23,230 nt of DNA. Source: a virus. This document shows, in pieces, positions 5,525-11,957 of the stretch. The translations under genes and the position numbers were made by a program. The stretch covers positions 1 to 23,230 of the IMG/VR virus record IMGVR_UViG_3300047284_000200. One strand, 5' to 3'. A model generated the notes under the pieces. It was not told the DNA's origin. It ran no database searches and saw only the letters and a list, made by a program, of their open reading frames with translations. Every line of letters begins with the position of its first letter. Position 1 is the stretch's first letter.

Positions 5525-6091
5525 ATGACTCACCTTATTGATCACCTTGAAAACGGTGTTGATTGGAATAAAGTATTTGGTGTGGTTGATTCTTTGTATT
5601 CTGATACGGGATTCTCCTCCAATGCTGATAACTTTGCCCGTGCAACTACTGTAGAGAAAGCACTCTCAAAGTTCTCTGATCTTATCCGTGTTGATAAGAC
5701 TGGTTATGACTTCATCTATATTGATGGTGATCAAACTGTCAAGATTGAGATGAAAATGGGTCAAAATCTATTCTACAAACGCAAAGACGTAAATGCGACG
5801 AAAAAGTTTAAAGTTAAATCTTTTCTTTCCGAAAAGAAAACTGTTGAAGATTTCAGGCAATATTCTACTTTCGATTTTATGCTGGTGATTGATCTCACCG
5901 CACGTCGTGTTGTTGTTATTGAAGATGAAGTTGCACGTTCTCTCTATCAGGATGGTGCTGATGGTGCAATGATTGAACTGAAACTGGGTGACTATTATCA
6001 GTGTGACATTGGTGAAGTTAATCCGATTGCTCCAAAATTGACACTTTCTACTGAAATTGATCGTGCAATTGATAACTATTTGGATTTCTAA
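5525..6091 (+). CDS. Possible PD-(D/E)XK-fold nuclease-like protein
   Basis: 188 aa from ATG 5525. An N-terminal helix with Glu (TVEKALSKFSDLI, E44) leads to YDFIYIDGDQTVKIEMKMGQ (residues 61-80), where D62 or D66 and E74-M-K76 fit the D...E-x-K catalytic pattern on two strands. A later strand pair, FDFMLVIDLTARRVVVIED, fits the core sheet. Known members cut or process DNA. The fold call is from motif and order only; the protein might equally be a non-catalytic relative. It overlaps no neighbour and ends its unit before the hairpin at 6117. Confidence 0.55.
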   Translation: MTHLIDHLENGVDWNKVFGVVDSLYSDTGFSSNADNFARATTVEKALSKFSDLIRVDKTGYDFIYIDGDQTVKIEMKMGQNLFYKRKDVNATKKFKVKSFLSEKKTVEDFRQYSTFDFMLVIDLTARRVVVIEDEVARSLYQDGADGAMIELKLGDYYQCDIGEVNPIAPKLTLSTEIDRAIDNYLDF

Positions 6092-6099
6092 TCACACTC

Positions 6100-6153
6100 A
6101 TAAGCAACCCTGATCGTTGAGGGGTTGACTTTCCCCCAATCCCATGCAATACT
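6100..6153 (+). promoter_or_regulatory. Box-linked promoter (copy 1)
   Basis: Box ATAAGCAACCCTGATC at 6100-6115 (one change from the common form), 9 bp, TTGACT at 6125-6130, 17 bp, extended -10 TGC-AATACT at 6145-6153. It drives the membrane-protein unit from 6177 to 8570. Confidence 0.85.
6117..6138 (+). other. Hairpin around the -35 box
   Basis: TTG-A-GGGG (6117-6124) can pair with CCCCCAA (from about 6132) with one bulged A, placing TTGACT in the loop. No T tract follows. Confidence 0.5.
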
Positions 6154-6176
6154 ATAAAGGTAATCAAGAGAAGGCA

Positions 6177-6413
6177 ATGCCCGACATCAAATACGAGATG
6201 AATCATTCTGATCCTAAGTATCAGGAATACATCTTCAAAGATGGTCAATATATTGGTGAGATCTACGGTGGTGTTCTTGAAGGATTTGAACTCCGTAAAG
6301 TGAATGGAATTGCCATTGAAGACAGTGGTGTTACTACTGATCTTCAAACCATTGCATACTTCGATACAGTTTGCGATGCTAAATCTTTCGTTAATCAAGC
6401 AGGAGGACTCTAA
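6177..6413 (+). CDS. Small conserved hypothetical protein
   Basis: 78 aa, starting MPDIKYEMNHSDPKYQEYIF. It looks like a small beta-rich domain with several strand pairs (EYIFKDGQYIGEIYGGVLEG, then FELRKVNGIAIED) and a C-terminal helix (CDAKSFVNQAG). I chose ATG 6177 because the earlier in-frame ATG (6144) lies upstream of the transcription start of the promoter at 6125. First gene of its unit. Function unknown. Confidence 0.75.
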   Translation: MPDIKYEMNHSDPKYQEYIFKDGQYIGEIYGGVLEGFELRKVNGIAIEDSGVTTDLQTIAYFDTVCDAKSFVNQAGGL

Positions 6414-6544
6414 TGTTCACGTTTCTTACTATAGGTGCGGCATGGTTCGCATTTGGTTATTGTGTGACTGATATTTTCCAAACATATCAGGCAAACAAAC
6501 GCATTAATGAATTCATCAAAGATTTTGAGGACATCCAAAAATGA
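6413..6544 (+). CDS. Small single-pass membrane protein
   Basis: 43 aa. Residues about 3-21 are hydrophobic (FTLTIGAA-like: FLTIGAAWFAFGYCV), followed by a charged tail (NKRINEFIKDFED). The start overlaps the upstream TAA by one base and the stop overlaps the next start by ATGA. AGGAGG in the leader gives a strong ribosome-binding site. Probably an inner- or thylakoid-membrane protein; no family recognised. Confidence 0.7.
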   Translation: MFTFLTIGAAWFAFGYCVTDIFQTYQANKRINEFIKDFEDIQK

Positions 6545-6669
6545 ACCCTGATACTTACACTTTTGCTGGTGATGCTACCACCTTCCTTGGTCTTGTTGGT
6601 GTGGTTTCGACTGCTATTATTATGGTTGTTGCCTATCGTAGGTACTGGAACTCTCCTTATCGTCGTTAA
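6541..6669 (+). CDS. Small single-pass membrane protein
   Basis: 42 aa. A short polar N-terminus (MNPDTYTFAGDATT) is followed by a transmembrane segment (FLGLVGVVSTAIIMVVAY) and a basic tail (RRYWNSPYRR). Positive charge after the segment suggests the N-terminus faces out. It is coupled by ATGA to the previous membrane gene, so the two may form a pair. In length and layout it resembles small photosystem or transporter subunits, but I see no sequence match to claim. Confidence 0.7.
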   Translation: MNPDTYTFAGDATTFLGLVGVVSTAIIMVVAYRRYWNSPYRR

Positions 6670-6675
6670 TTGACT

Positions 6676-6828
6676 ATGAAACTAGATTATCTCACTGATG
6701 CTGAATATGCTCAGCAAAAGCAACAAGAATACAAACGCAAGAAACTGCGTGAAGTTGTAAAGAACAATGCCAAATCTGCCCGAGGATTTGGTTATGATTA
6801 CAAACCGATTCAATTCCCTGCAAATTAA
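6676..6828 (+). CDS. Small basic hypothetical protein
   Basis: 50 aa, starting MKLDYLTDAEYAQQKQQEYK. A charged helix rich in Gln, Lys and Glu (about residues 8-32) is followed by an extended tail with aromatic residues (GFGYDYKPIQFP). The stop overlaps the next start as TAATG. Function unknown. Confidence 0.65.
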   Translation: MKLDYLTDAEYAQQKQQEYKRKKLREVVKNNAKSARGFGYDYKPIQFPAN

Positions 6829-7040
6829 TGAAATCCAACGGATTCACTCTTGTTGAACTGATGATTGCTCTAACTCTTATTGCTATTGGAGGAATGTTTG
6901 TCGGTCTTCTTATTAACGGAGACCGATCGTTTATTCTCAACAAACAATCCTGCCTTGATGCTGGTGGTCAATGGTCTGAGGGTATTCAATACGGTCGTAT
7001 CACTCAACTCTGTACCATAACTGATTATGAACTTCACTGA
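6828..7040 (+). CDS. Type IV pilin-like (pseudopilin-like) small protein
   Basis: 70 aa. The N-terminus MKSNGFTLVELMIALTLIAI matches the type III (prepilin) signal: a short basic leader, Gly5 as the cleavage point, Phe6 as first mature residue and Glu10 at mature position 5, followed by a hydrophobic helix to about residue 29. Cys42 and Cys61 could form the C-terminal disulfide seen in many pilins. If cut by the host prepilin peptidase (PilD), the product could enter or jam host type IV pili or competence machinery. It is far shorter than a major pilin (usually 130-170 aa), so a minor-pilin mimic or inhibitor is more likely. The role is inference. Confidence 0.75.
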   Translation: MKSNGFTLVELMIALTLIAIGGMFVGLLINGDRSFILNKQSCLDAGGQWSEGIQYGRITQLCTITDYELH

Positions 7041-7296
7041 ACTTAACTTTGACGATCACCCTAGCTGGGATGGTGTTCAAGCAAAACACTTCTTTGACAA
7101 TGGTTATGGTGTGAGTGTGATTAAATCTTCCAACTCCTATGGTGGTGGTCTTGGACTGTATGAACTTGCCGTGCTGAAAGGGGTTGAAGATGAATGGCAA
7201 ATCTGCTATGATACTCCCATCACTGATGATGTTATCGGTCATCTTAGTGAATCTGATGTTGAAAAACTCTTGAATGAGGTTGCTGCTTTGACATGA
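7027..7296 (+). CDS. Conserved hypothetical protein
   Basis: 89 aa, starting MNFTELNFDDHPSWDGVQAK. It shows a small alpha/beta layout with strands around GYGVSVIKSSNSYGGGLGLY and YELAVLKGV, and a C-terminal helix (ESDVEKLLNEVAAL). Similar short proteins occur in cyanophages without a known role. It overlaps the pilin-like gene by 14 bases and the next gene by ATGA. Confidence 0.75.
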   Translation: MNFTELNFDDHPSWDGVQAKHFFDNGYGVSVIKSSNSYGGGLGLYELAVLKGVEDEWQICYDTPITDDVIGHLSESDVEKLLNEVAALT

Positions 7297-7454
7297 TTGC
7301 ACGAATTCTTGGTACTGGAGCAGGTGTACTTTTGATCCTGCTCGTTCTACTTTCGAGAGGTCTTCCTGTCTTGTTCTTTATCAAGATGCTGCCTCTCATT
7401 CTTATTCTAATTGTAGGAGCAGCATTTATCTATGCTGGTCTTACTTCTGACTGA
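7293..7454 (+). CDS. Small two-helix membrane protein
   Basis: 53 aa, almost entirely hydrophobic, with segments at about residues 10-30 (GAGVLLILLVLL and GLPVLFF) and 33-49 (PLILILIVGAAFIYAG). Coupled by ATGA to the previous gene and 28 bases before the SPFH gene. Small membrane partners are common next to SPFH genes, but a link here is only suggested by position. Confidence 0.7.
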   Translation: MIARILGTGAGVLLILLVLLSRGLPVLFFIKMLPLILILIVGAAFIYAGLTSD

Positions 7455-7482
7455 TTCCTGTTCCTTACTCCCTAACTAAACT

Positions 7483-8301
7483 ATGTCTACTGGCAAAATT
7501 GTTCTTGGTGTTGGTGGTGTTCTCGTTGCCCTGATCTTTACTGCAGGACAATTCACCACGATTAACACTGGTGAGAATGGTCTCTATGTGGGATTCGATG
7601 GTAAAGTGAATAATGAAGTGCTGACTCCTGGTATTAAATACGATGGATTTGGCAGCATTAAAGTGTTCAATACTCGTAAGATTACGGTTCAATCTAATGA
7701 TCTGACTCCGAAGACCAAAGACAACACCATCATGAAAGATATGGATGTGGTTGTTACTTACAGTCTCACACCTTCGAGTCTTTATGACTTCTACACTGGG
7801 TACGATATGTCGAACCACGGTGTCAGTGAGAATGGTCAGATTGAACTGATGGCAAGTTTTATCAAACGACTGATTACCTCTGCTGTGAATCAATCGGTTG
7901 ATGAATATCCTGCTCTGGAAGTGAACAGCAGTCTCGATAAGATTCAGGATACTATCAAGAATAACCTGAATCTGTCTCTGGAAAAGAACAACCTCGCAGG
8001 TAAGATTCAGATCGAATCTGTTGTGGTTGTGAAGGCAGATCTCCCTGCTGATCTAGTTGCTGCTGTGAATCGTGTGGTTACTGCACAATCCGCAGAACAG
8101 GAGCAGATTGTTAAGAACCGTACTGCTGAACTGAAAGCAAACGAGAACAAATCTCTTGCTTCGACTATCACTCCGCAGTATCTTGAATATCAACGCAACG
8201 AAATTATGCGTGAGGCATTTAAGAATGGTGGCATCGAAAAGATGATCATTGTTAATGGTTCTTCGATGAACTTCCTGCCTGGTGGTATGACTGGTAAGTG
8301 A
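7483..8301 (+). CDS. SPFH/Band-7 (prohibitin/stomatin-like) membrane protein
   Basis: 272 aa. An N-terminal membrane anchor (about residues 4-24, VLGVGGVLVALIFTAG) is followed by an SPFH domain (about 25-200; TINTGENGLYVGFDGKV, LTPGIKYDGF, VVTYSLTP, VESVVV-type strand IQIESVVVVKADLP) and a charged helical region typical of the family (about 200-235, AEQEQIVKNRTAELKANENK). SPFH proteins form large ring or cage assemblies on membranes and regulate proteases and lipid domains; in cyanophages they recur but the target is unknown. It may act with the neighbouring small membrane proteins. Confidence 0.9.
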   Translation: MSTGKIVLGVGGVLVALIFTAGQFTTINTGENGLYVGFDGKVNNEVLTPGIKYDGFGSIKVFNTRKITVQSNDLTPKTKDNTIMKDMDVVVTYSLTPSSLYDFYTGYDMSNHGVSENGQIELMASFIKRLITSAVNQSVDEYPALEVNSSLDKIQDTIKNNLNLSLEKNNLAGKIQIESVVVVKADLPADLVAAVNRVVTAQSAEQEQIVKNRTAELKANENKSLASTITPQYLEYQRNEIMREAFKNGGIEKMIIVNGSSMNFLPGGMTGK

Positions 8302-8303
8302 TT

Positions 8304-8570
8304 ATGACTGAAACTATTACTCGCAAACAATCTGTAGTTGATGAACTCTGGAAACGAGCAAATGATCTAATCGAAAATTATGATGGTGAATTGTTCGGTT
8401 CAGGTGTCCTTGTCAACATGAATCTGCGTATTCTTGAAGATGAATTGATGACCCCTGATGAGTTTCATAGTTGGGTCTACGATGAAGATCTAGATGCAAT
8501 CCACGATTATATTTGGATTCATACTAAATGCCATCCAAAGTCTCCTTATCGGTATGATGAAGAGCAATAA
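8304..8570 (+). CDS. Small acidic hypothetical protein
   Basis: 88 aa from ATG 8304, starting MTETITRKQSVVDELWKRAN. It is acidic and helical at first, then has aromatic residues (SWVYDEDLDAIHDYIWIHTK). A GTG at 8298 would overlap the SPFH stop as GTGA and is an alternative start. Its TAA stop forms part of the box at 8567, so the gene ends exactly where the next regulatory module begins. Function unknown. Confidence 0.7.
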   Translation: MTETITRKQSVVDELWKRANDLIENYDGELFGSGVLVNMNLRILEDELMTPDEFHSWVYDEDLDAIHDYIWIHTKCHPKSPYRYDEEQ

Positions 8571-8620
8571 GCAACACTGATCAATGGGGGGTTGACTTCC
8601 CCCTTTTTTTGTGCCATACT
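8567..8620 (+). promoter_or_regulatory. Box-linked promoter (copy 2)
   Basis: Box ATAAGCAACACTGATC at 8567-8582, 9 bp, TTGACT at 8592-8597, 17 bp, extended -10 TGC-CATACT at 8612-8620. It drives the ligase-like gene at 8627, whose start is so near that the leader must be very short. Confidence 0.9.
8586..8610 (+). terminator. Intrinsic terminator with the -35 box as its loop
   Basis: GGGGG (8587-8591), loop TTGACTT, CCCCC (8599-8603), then seven T (8604-8610). A short but strong G/C stem with a T tract, ending the 6177-8570 unit. The loop is the -35 hexamer of the next promoter. Confidence 0.85.
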
Positions 8621-8626
8621 AAAGAC

Positions 8627-9532
8627 ATGAAAAACACACACCTCGAACATCCCGAAGATTCTGTGCTGCTGGGCAAGCAATCTGTACAGAATGTTATCAA
8701 GTTTCTCCGTGATCGTAATTCTACTGTCACTGTGAAGTGGGATGGTGCTCCTGCTATTGTATTTGGCACGAATCCTGAGAATGGCAAGTTCTTTGTTGGT
8801 ACTAAAAGTGTATTCAACAAGGTGAAAGTCAAGATCAATTATACTCATGCCGACATCGAGAAGTATCACGGCACGAACCCTAAAGTTGCTGGGATTCTCC
8901 ACACTTGCCTCGAAACTTTCCCGAGGATCGAAGGTGTTTATCAGGGTGATTTTATTGGTTTTGGTGGTACGAATACTTTTACTCCCAATACTATTACTTA
9001 CACTTTCGATTCCATTCCCAATTCTGCTTCTATTGTGTTTGCTTGTCATACTTCTTATGATGGTGACACGATGAAGACTTTGGAAGCAAGTTTCGGAGTT
9101 CCGTTCTATCTCAAACAGAACTTCATGTCCACTTATTTTGTGAATACTGATGCAGTTGTTGCCTCCCGTCGTCGTAGAGTTGATTACATTCTTGGTCTTG
9201 CAAGTGTGGTTAGCAATTTTGTTAAGTACCCTGATGCAAAAGAAGTAGCAAAACTGCAGATTCTGATTAATAAGTGCATCCGTGATAATCGTCCTGTTGA
9301 TTGTATCTCTGGCAACATGTTGCTGCTGTTCAATCTCATCACCAAGGCAAAGGAACTGATCATGGAAGGTATGCAATCTGTTGAGCAGGTTAATGCTGAG
9401 ATCGTCTACACTGGCATCGAAGTTATACCTGGACATGAGGGTTTCGTTATGTCTAACCAGTTCGGTGCTTACAAGTTAGTCAAGAGGCAGAAGTTCTCGT
9501 TCTATAACTTTACTTTGCCTAAGAACTGGTGA
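8627..9532 (+). CDS. Divergent ATP-dependent ligase-like nucleotidyltransferase
   Basis: 301 aa from ATG 8627. VKWDGAPAIVFG (residues 36-47) carries the KxDG motif I with Lys37 as the candidate nucleotide-accepting residue. EGVYQGDFIG (102-111) could be motif III. Near the C-terminus EGFVMSNQFGAYKLVKR (271-287) fits motifs IV (EGxV) and V (Lys283, Lys286), about as far apart as in T4 RNA ligase 1. Such enzymes join or cap nucleic-acid ends through a covalent Lys-AMP. The overall sequence is otherwise unlike T4 ligases, and I recall cyanophage relatives listed only as conserved proteins of unknown function. I am fairly sure of the fold, unsure of the substrate (RNA or DNA). Alone in its unit, just upstream of small genes and a helicase. 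Confidence 0.7.
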   Translation: MKNTHLEHPEDSVLLGKQSVQNVIKFLRDRNSTVTVKWDGAPAIVFGTNPENGKFFVGTKSVFNKVKVKINYTHADIEKYHGTNPKVAGILHTCLETFPRIEGVYQGDFIGFGGTNTFTPNTITYTFDSIPNSASIVFACHTSYDGDTMKTLEASFGVPFYLKQNFMSTYFVNTDAVVASRRRRVDYILGLASVVSNFVKYPDAKEVAKLQILINKCIRDNRPVDCISGNMLLLFNLITKAKELIMEGMQSVEQVNAEIVYTGIEVIPGHEGFVMSNQFGAYKLVKRQKFSFYNFTLPKNW

Positions 9533-9535
9533 ACC

Positions 9536-9589
9536 ATAAGCAACACTGATCGTTCAGGGGTTGACTTTGGCACCGATCCACCCTATCAT
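9536..9589 (+). promoter_or_regulatory. Box-linked promoter (copy 3)
   Basis: Box ATAAGCAACACTGATC at 9536-9551, 9 bp, TTGACT at 9561-9566, 17 bp, TATCAT at 9584-9589. GATCG (9548-9552) and CGATC (9574-9578) could form a 5-bp stem around the -35, a weak version of the hairpins at other copies. It drives 9614-10565. Confidence 0.85.
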
Positions 9590-9613
9590 TACAAAGTAAT
9601 CGAAATCAAACAC

Positions 9614-9733
9614 ATGTGGGACGAAATCATGGACATGCCTGGTGAGATCTTTGATCTCGACATTGATGATCGTGATATGATGCCTCTTGACATGCAAGAT
9701 GACATCGAAAATGAAGATCCTCTGCTGGACTGA
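9614..9733 (+). CDS. Tiny acidic Asp/Met-rich protein
   Basis: 39 aa, starting MWDEIMDMPGEIFDLDIDDR. About a third of the residues are Asp or Glu, with six Met. It is the first gene after the promoter at 9561 and has no basic segment. It might mimic DNA or act as a small inhibitor, but composition is the only hint. Short length lowers confidence. Confidence 0.6.
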   Translation: MWDEIMDMPGEIFDLDIDDRDMMPLDMQDDIENEDPLLD

Positions 9734-9752
9734 TCAATCTAACTGAGAACAA

Positions 9753-9911
9753 ATGACTGTTATTAATCAGCAACACTGGGACACTCTTTATACCAAACTC
9801 TACGATGCGTATGAACAGTGTTCCAAGAATTATGACGAGACTTACCGACAATTTATTGGTGAGATTCTCGATCACATGATTAACAACAAACCCTATCTCA
9901 ACATCAAATGA
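9753..9911 (+). CDS. Small helical hypothetical protein
   Basis: 52 aa, starting MTVINQQHWDTLYTKLYDAY. It is one long amphipathic helix region with many Tyr, then FIGEILDHMINNKPYLNIK. Overlaps the next gene by ATGA. Function unknown. Confidence 0.65.
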   Translation: MTVINQQHWDTLYTKLYDAYEQCSKNYDETYRQFIGEILDHMINNKPYLNIK

Positions 9912-10090
9912 CTGAAACGAGTATCATCAATTACCTCAATCTCACTCAAGAAGAAGAGAATTGTATCATGCTGCTGCTCACTGAAGCACGGCAACTTGGA
10001 TACCCTAGTAATAAAGAACCATGGTATCCTGTGATTGATAGTATTGTCAGCAAATATACCAAACGAAAGTATCGCAATCAAACTCGATGA
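9908..10090 (+). CDS. Small hypothetical protein
   Basis: 60 aa, starting MTETSIINYLNLTQEEENCI. An acidic helical first half (TQEEENCIMLLLTEARQLG) is followed by a Trp/Pro turn and a basic C-terminus (VSKYTKRKYRNQTR). ATGA overlaps on both sides place it in the 9614-10565 unit. Function unknown. Confidence 0.7.
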   Translation: MTETSIINYLNLTQEEENCIMLLLTEARQLGYPSNKEPWYPVIDSIVSKYTKRKYRNQTR

Positions 10091-10293
10091 CAAACAACGC
10101 ACGAATCATCTCCAGTCTTGTACTCTGTGTGGCATATGTAATCACCTTGTATGTTGATGAGGTGATTGGTGCTCGTTTATACCTTGCAGGCAACATCCTG
10201 GCAATGCCCTACATGATCCAGAATAAGTGTTGGGACATTGTTGCACTTCTAGCATTCTTCATTGTTGTAGGTCTTCCTAAGGCAATCTCATGA
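10087..10293 (+). CDS. Small membrane protein (two or three segments)
   Basis: 68 aa. Hydrophobic segments lie at about residues 7-23 (IISSLVLCVAYVITLYV), 28-42 (GARLYLAGNILAMPY) and 49-65 (WDIVALLAFFIVVGLP). It lies in the middle of a coupled run (ATGA on both sides). Family not recognised. Confidence 0.7.
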   Translation: MTNNARIISSLVLCVAYVITLYVDEVIGARLYLAGNILAMPYMIQNKCWDIVALLAFFIVVGLPKAIS

Positions 10294-10565
10294 AGTTGTT
10301 ATTTCACAAGGCACCCGAAGGTTATCACTATGAACGCACCGATTTTAAGACTAATATTAGTGCAATTTGGATTGTTAATGACAATCACTTTGACTATTGT
10401 GGGTGCTCTGGTGTTAGGTCGATCTGGGGATTCATCAACACCAAGACCAAACAATTCCACGCACCAGTTAATAGTAAGACAGTGGGTAGTGTAGTCAAAC
10501 TGGAGCAGACTACATGTTACTCTGCGATGCAAAAGTTAAAAGATAAGTTGACTGAATCAGTCTGA
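10290..10565 (+). CDS. Small hypothetical protein
   Basis: 91 aa, starting MKLLFHKAPEGYHYERTDFK. It looks beta-rich, with strands around ISAIWIVNDNHFDYCGCSG and SIWGFINTKTKQFHAPVNSK, then a C-terminal helix with TTCYSAMQKLKDKLTE. The CGC motif and one further Cys could bind metal, but this is weak. The final codons overlap the box at 10565. Function unknown. Confidence 0.7.
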   Translation: MKLLFHKAPEGYHYERTDFKTNISAIWIVNDNHFDYCGCSGVRSIWGFINTKTKQFHAPVNSKTVGSVVKLEQTTCYSAMQKLKDKLTESV

Positions 10566-10619
10566 TAAGCAACACTGATGGATCAGGGGGTTGACTTCTG
10601 CCCCTTGATCCTTTATTGT
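10565..10619 (+). promoter_or_regulatory. Box-linked promoter (copy 4)
   Basis: Box ATAAGCAACACTGATG at 10565-10580 (last base changed), 10 bp, TTGACT at 10591-10596, 17 bp, TATTGT at 10614-10619. It drives the helicase. This is the only full copy with a 10-bp gap. Confidence 0.85.
10580..10611 (+). terminator. Terminator-like hairpin with the -35 box in its loop
   Basis: GGATCAGGGGG (10580-10590) pairs with CCCCTTGATCC (10601-10611), 11 pairs with one G-T, around the loop TTGACTTCTG. TTTATT follows, a poor T tract. The loop begins exactly at the -35 hexamer. Confidence 0.75.
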
Positions 10620-10642
10620 ATTCACATACCAATCAATTCGTT

Positions 10643-11875
10643 ATGCAACTCCGTCCTCACCAATCCCGTGCTCTCGATGCAATGAATCAGCACAAGATCG
10701 GTCAGATCATTGTGCCTACTGGTGGTGGTAAAACTCTCATCATGATCATGAATCTGCTGCAACGTTTTGTGCAGAATCCTGGTCAGGTTGCTGTTGTTGT
10801 TGCACCCCGAATCCTGCTTGCTGAGCAACTCTCCGCAGAGTTTCTGGAGTTTATCACCAGTGCCAATGTGTTGCACGTTCATAGTGGTGAAACTCATCAC
10901 ACTAAGACTACCAAATCCGAGAAGATTGCGGATTGGGTTACTCAATATGCGGACACCAATCGTATCATCTTCACGACCTACAATTCTCTGGGTCGTGTTG
11001 TTGATGCTGGTGTGAATGTCGATGTGGCATACTTCGATGAAGCACACAATTCTACTCAAAAGAATCACTTCATTGCGGTTGCTGCTACTTCGATGTCCGC
11101 AGATAGCAAGTATTTCTTTACTGCTACTCCCAAACATCACAGCAATCCTAATGCTAACGGCATGAACAATGTTGGTATCTACGGCAAGATCATTGAGTCC
11201 GTTCGTGCTAAGGAACTGATCGACGGTGGTTGCATCATTCCTCCGCAAGTTTCGACCTACAAAGTAGACATCACCCGTGACAAACGCACTGCTGCAGAGG
11301 CAGACCGCAACATGATTGTGGACATTCTCGATAGTCTGGAGCAGGACAATCCTAAGGTGTTGGTAGCTGCTCCCAGCACCAAAGTGATGTGGAATATGCT
11401 CACTAACTCTGACATCCTTAAGGAACTCGAAGATCGTGGATTTAACATCCTTCACATTACATCTAAGCATGGTGCCTATGTTAATCGTACAAAGGTCAAT
11501 CGTGAGAAGTTCTTTGACACTCTGACCGAGTGGGGCAAAGATCCTAGCAAGAAATTTGTGCTCCTTCACTATAGCATCCTGTCCGAAGGTATCAACGTTC
11601 CTGGTCTGACTACCTGCATCATGTTGCGTCAGATGCCTATCATCGAGATGGCACAAACAGTCGGTCGTGTTATCCGTATGGACAAAGATGATGCCAAGGA
11701 TATTGCATCGGGTCGCATTCCTGCTGGTGCTTGTCATCTGTATCGCAAGCAGTTTGGTAGTGTGATCGTGCCTGTGTTCACCAACTACGGTAGTGCTATT
11801 GCCAAACGATTGCAGGGTGTTGTTGACACTATCTTTGTGCAAGGTCTCCCTGCTATCTCTACCATGACTCGTTGA
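10643..11875 (+). CDS. Superfamily 2 DEAH-type helicase
   Basis: 410 aa from ATG 10643; an earlier TTG reading would start inside the -10. Motifs appear in SF2 order: Q-like LRPHQSRAL (3-11), Walker A PTGGGKT (25-31), DEAH at 132-135, TATP near 160, and motif VI QTVGRVIRM (338-346). Known relatives (T4 UvsW, type III restriction-like helicases) unwind or remodel branched DNA or RNA. It is shorter than UvsW (about 500 aa) and has no obvious extra N-terminal domain, so it may be a second, minimal helicase. It is the only gene of its unit, followed by a large hairpin. Confidence 0.9.
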   Translation: MQLRPHQSRALDAMNQHKIGQIIVPTGGGKTLIMIMNLLQRFVQNPGQVAVVVAPRILLAEQLSAEFLEFITSANVLHVHSGETHHTKTTKSEKIADWVTQYADTNRIIFTTYNSLGRVVDAGVNVDVAYFDEAHNSTQKNHFIAVAATSMSADSKYFFTATPKHHSNPNANGMNNVGIYGKIIESVRAKELIDGGCIIPPQVSTYKVDITRDKRTAAEADRNMIVDILDSLEQDNPKVLVAAPSTKVMWNMLTNSDILKELEDRGFNILHITSKHGAYVNRTKVNREKFFDTLTEWGKDPSKKFVLLHYSILSEGINVPGLTTCIMLRQMPIIEMAQTVGRVIRMDKDDAKDIASGRIPAGACHLYRKQFGSVIVPVFTNYGSAIAKRLQGVVDTIFVQGLPAISTMTR

Positions 11876-11903
11876 GATTCGTTTATACTTTCTGATTTTT
11901 CGG

Positions 11904-11957
11904 TTCTGGGATTGTGGGGGACGCACACTAGCACCCTCACCCCAGAATCGCAGATTT
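11904..11957 (+). terminator. Large hairpin, probable terminator of the helicase unit
   Basis: TTCTGGG (11904-11910) and GTGGGGG (11914-11920) pair with CCCTCAC (11934-11940) and CCCAGAA (11941-11947). This gives 14 pairs with one G-T and a 3-base bulge (ATT) on one side, with a 13-base loop. TTTTT follows at 11953-11957. It is longer and more elaborate than the other terminators here. Confidence 0.65.

Noticed and set aside
8546-9436. 296-codon minus-strand open frame opposite the ligase-like gene
   Set aside because: Shadow of the + strand gene; its sequence shows no domain and it would end inside the terminator/promoter module.
9766-9774. AGCAACACT inside the gene at 9753, resembling the middle of the 16-bp box
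   Set aside because: It lacks the ATA start and the GATC end, no TTGAC follows at 9-10 bp, and it is explained by the codons for Gln-Gln-His.
10616-10642. TTG start for the helicase giving nine more residues
   Set aside because: The codon lies inside the -10 hexamer of the promoter, so it would not be in the transcript.
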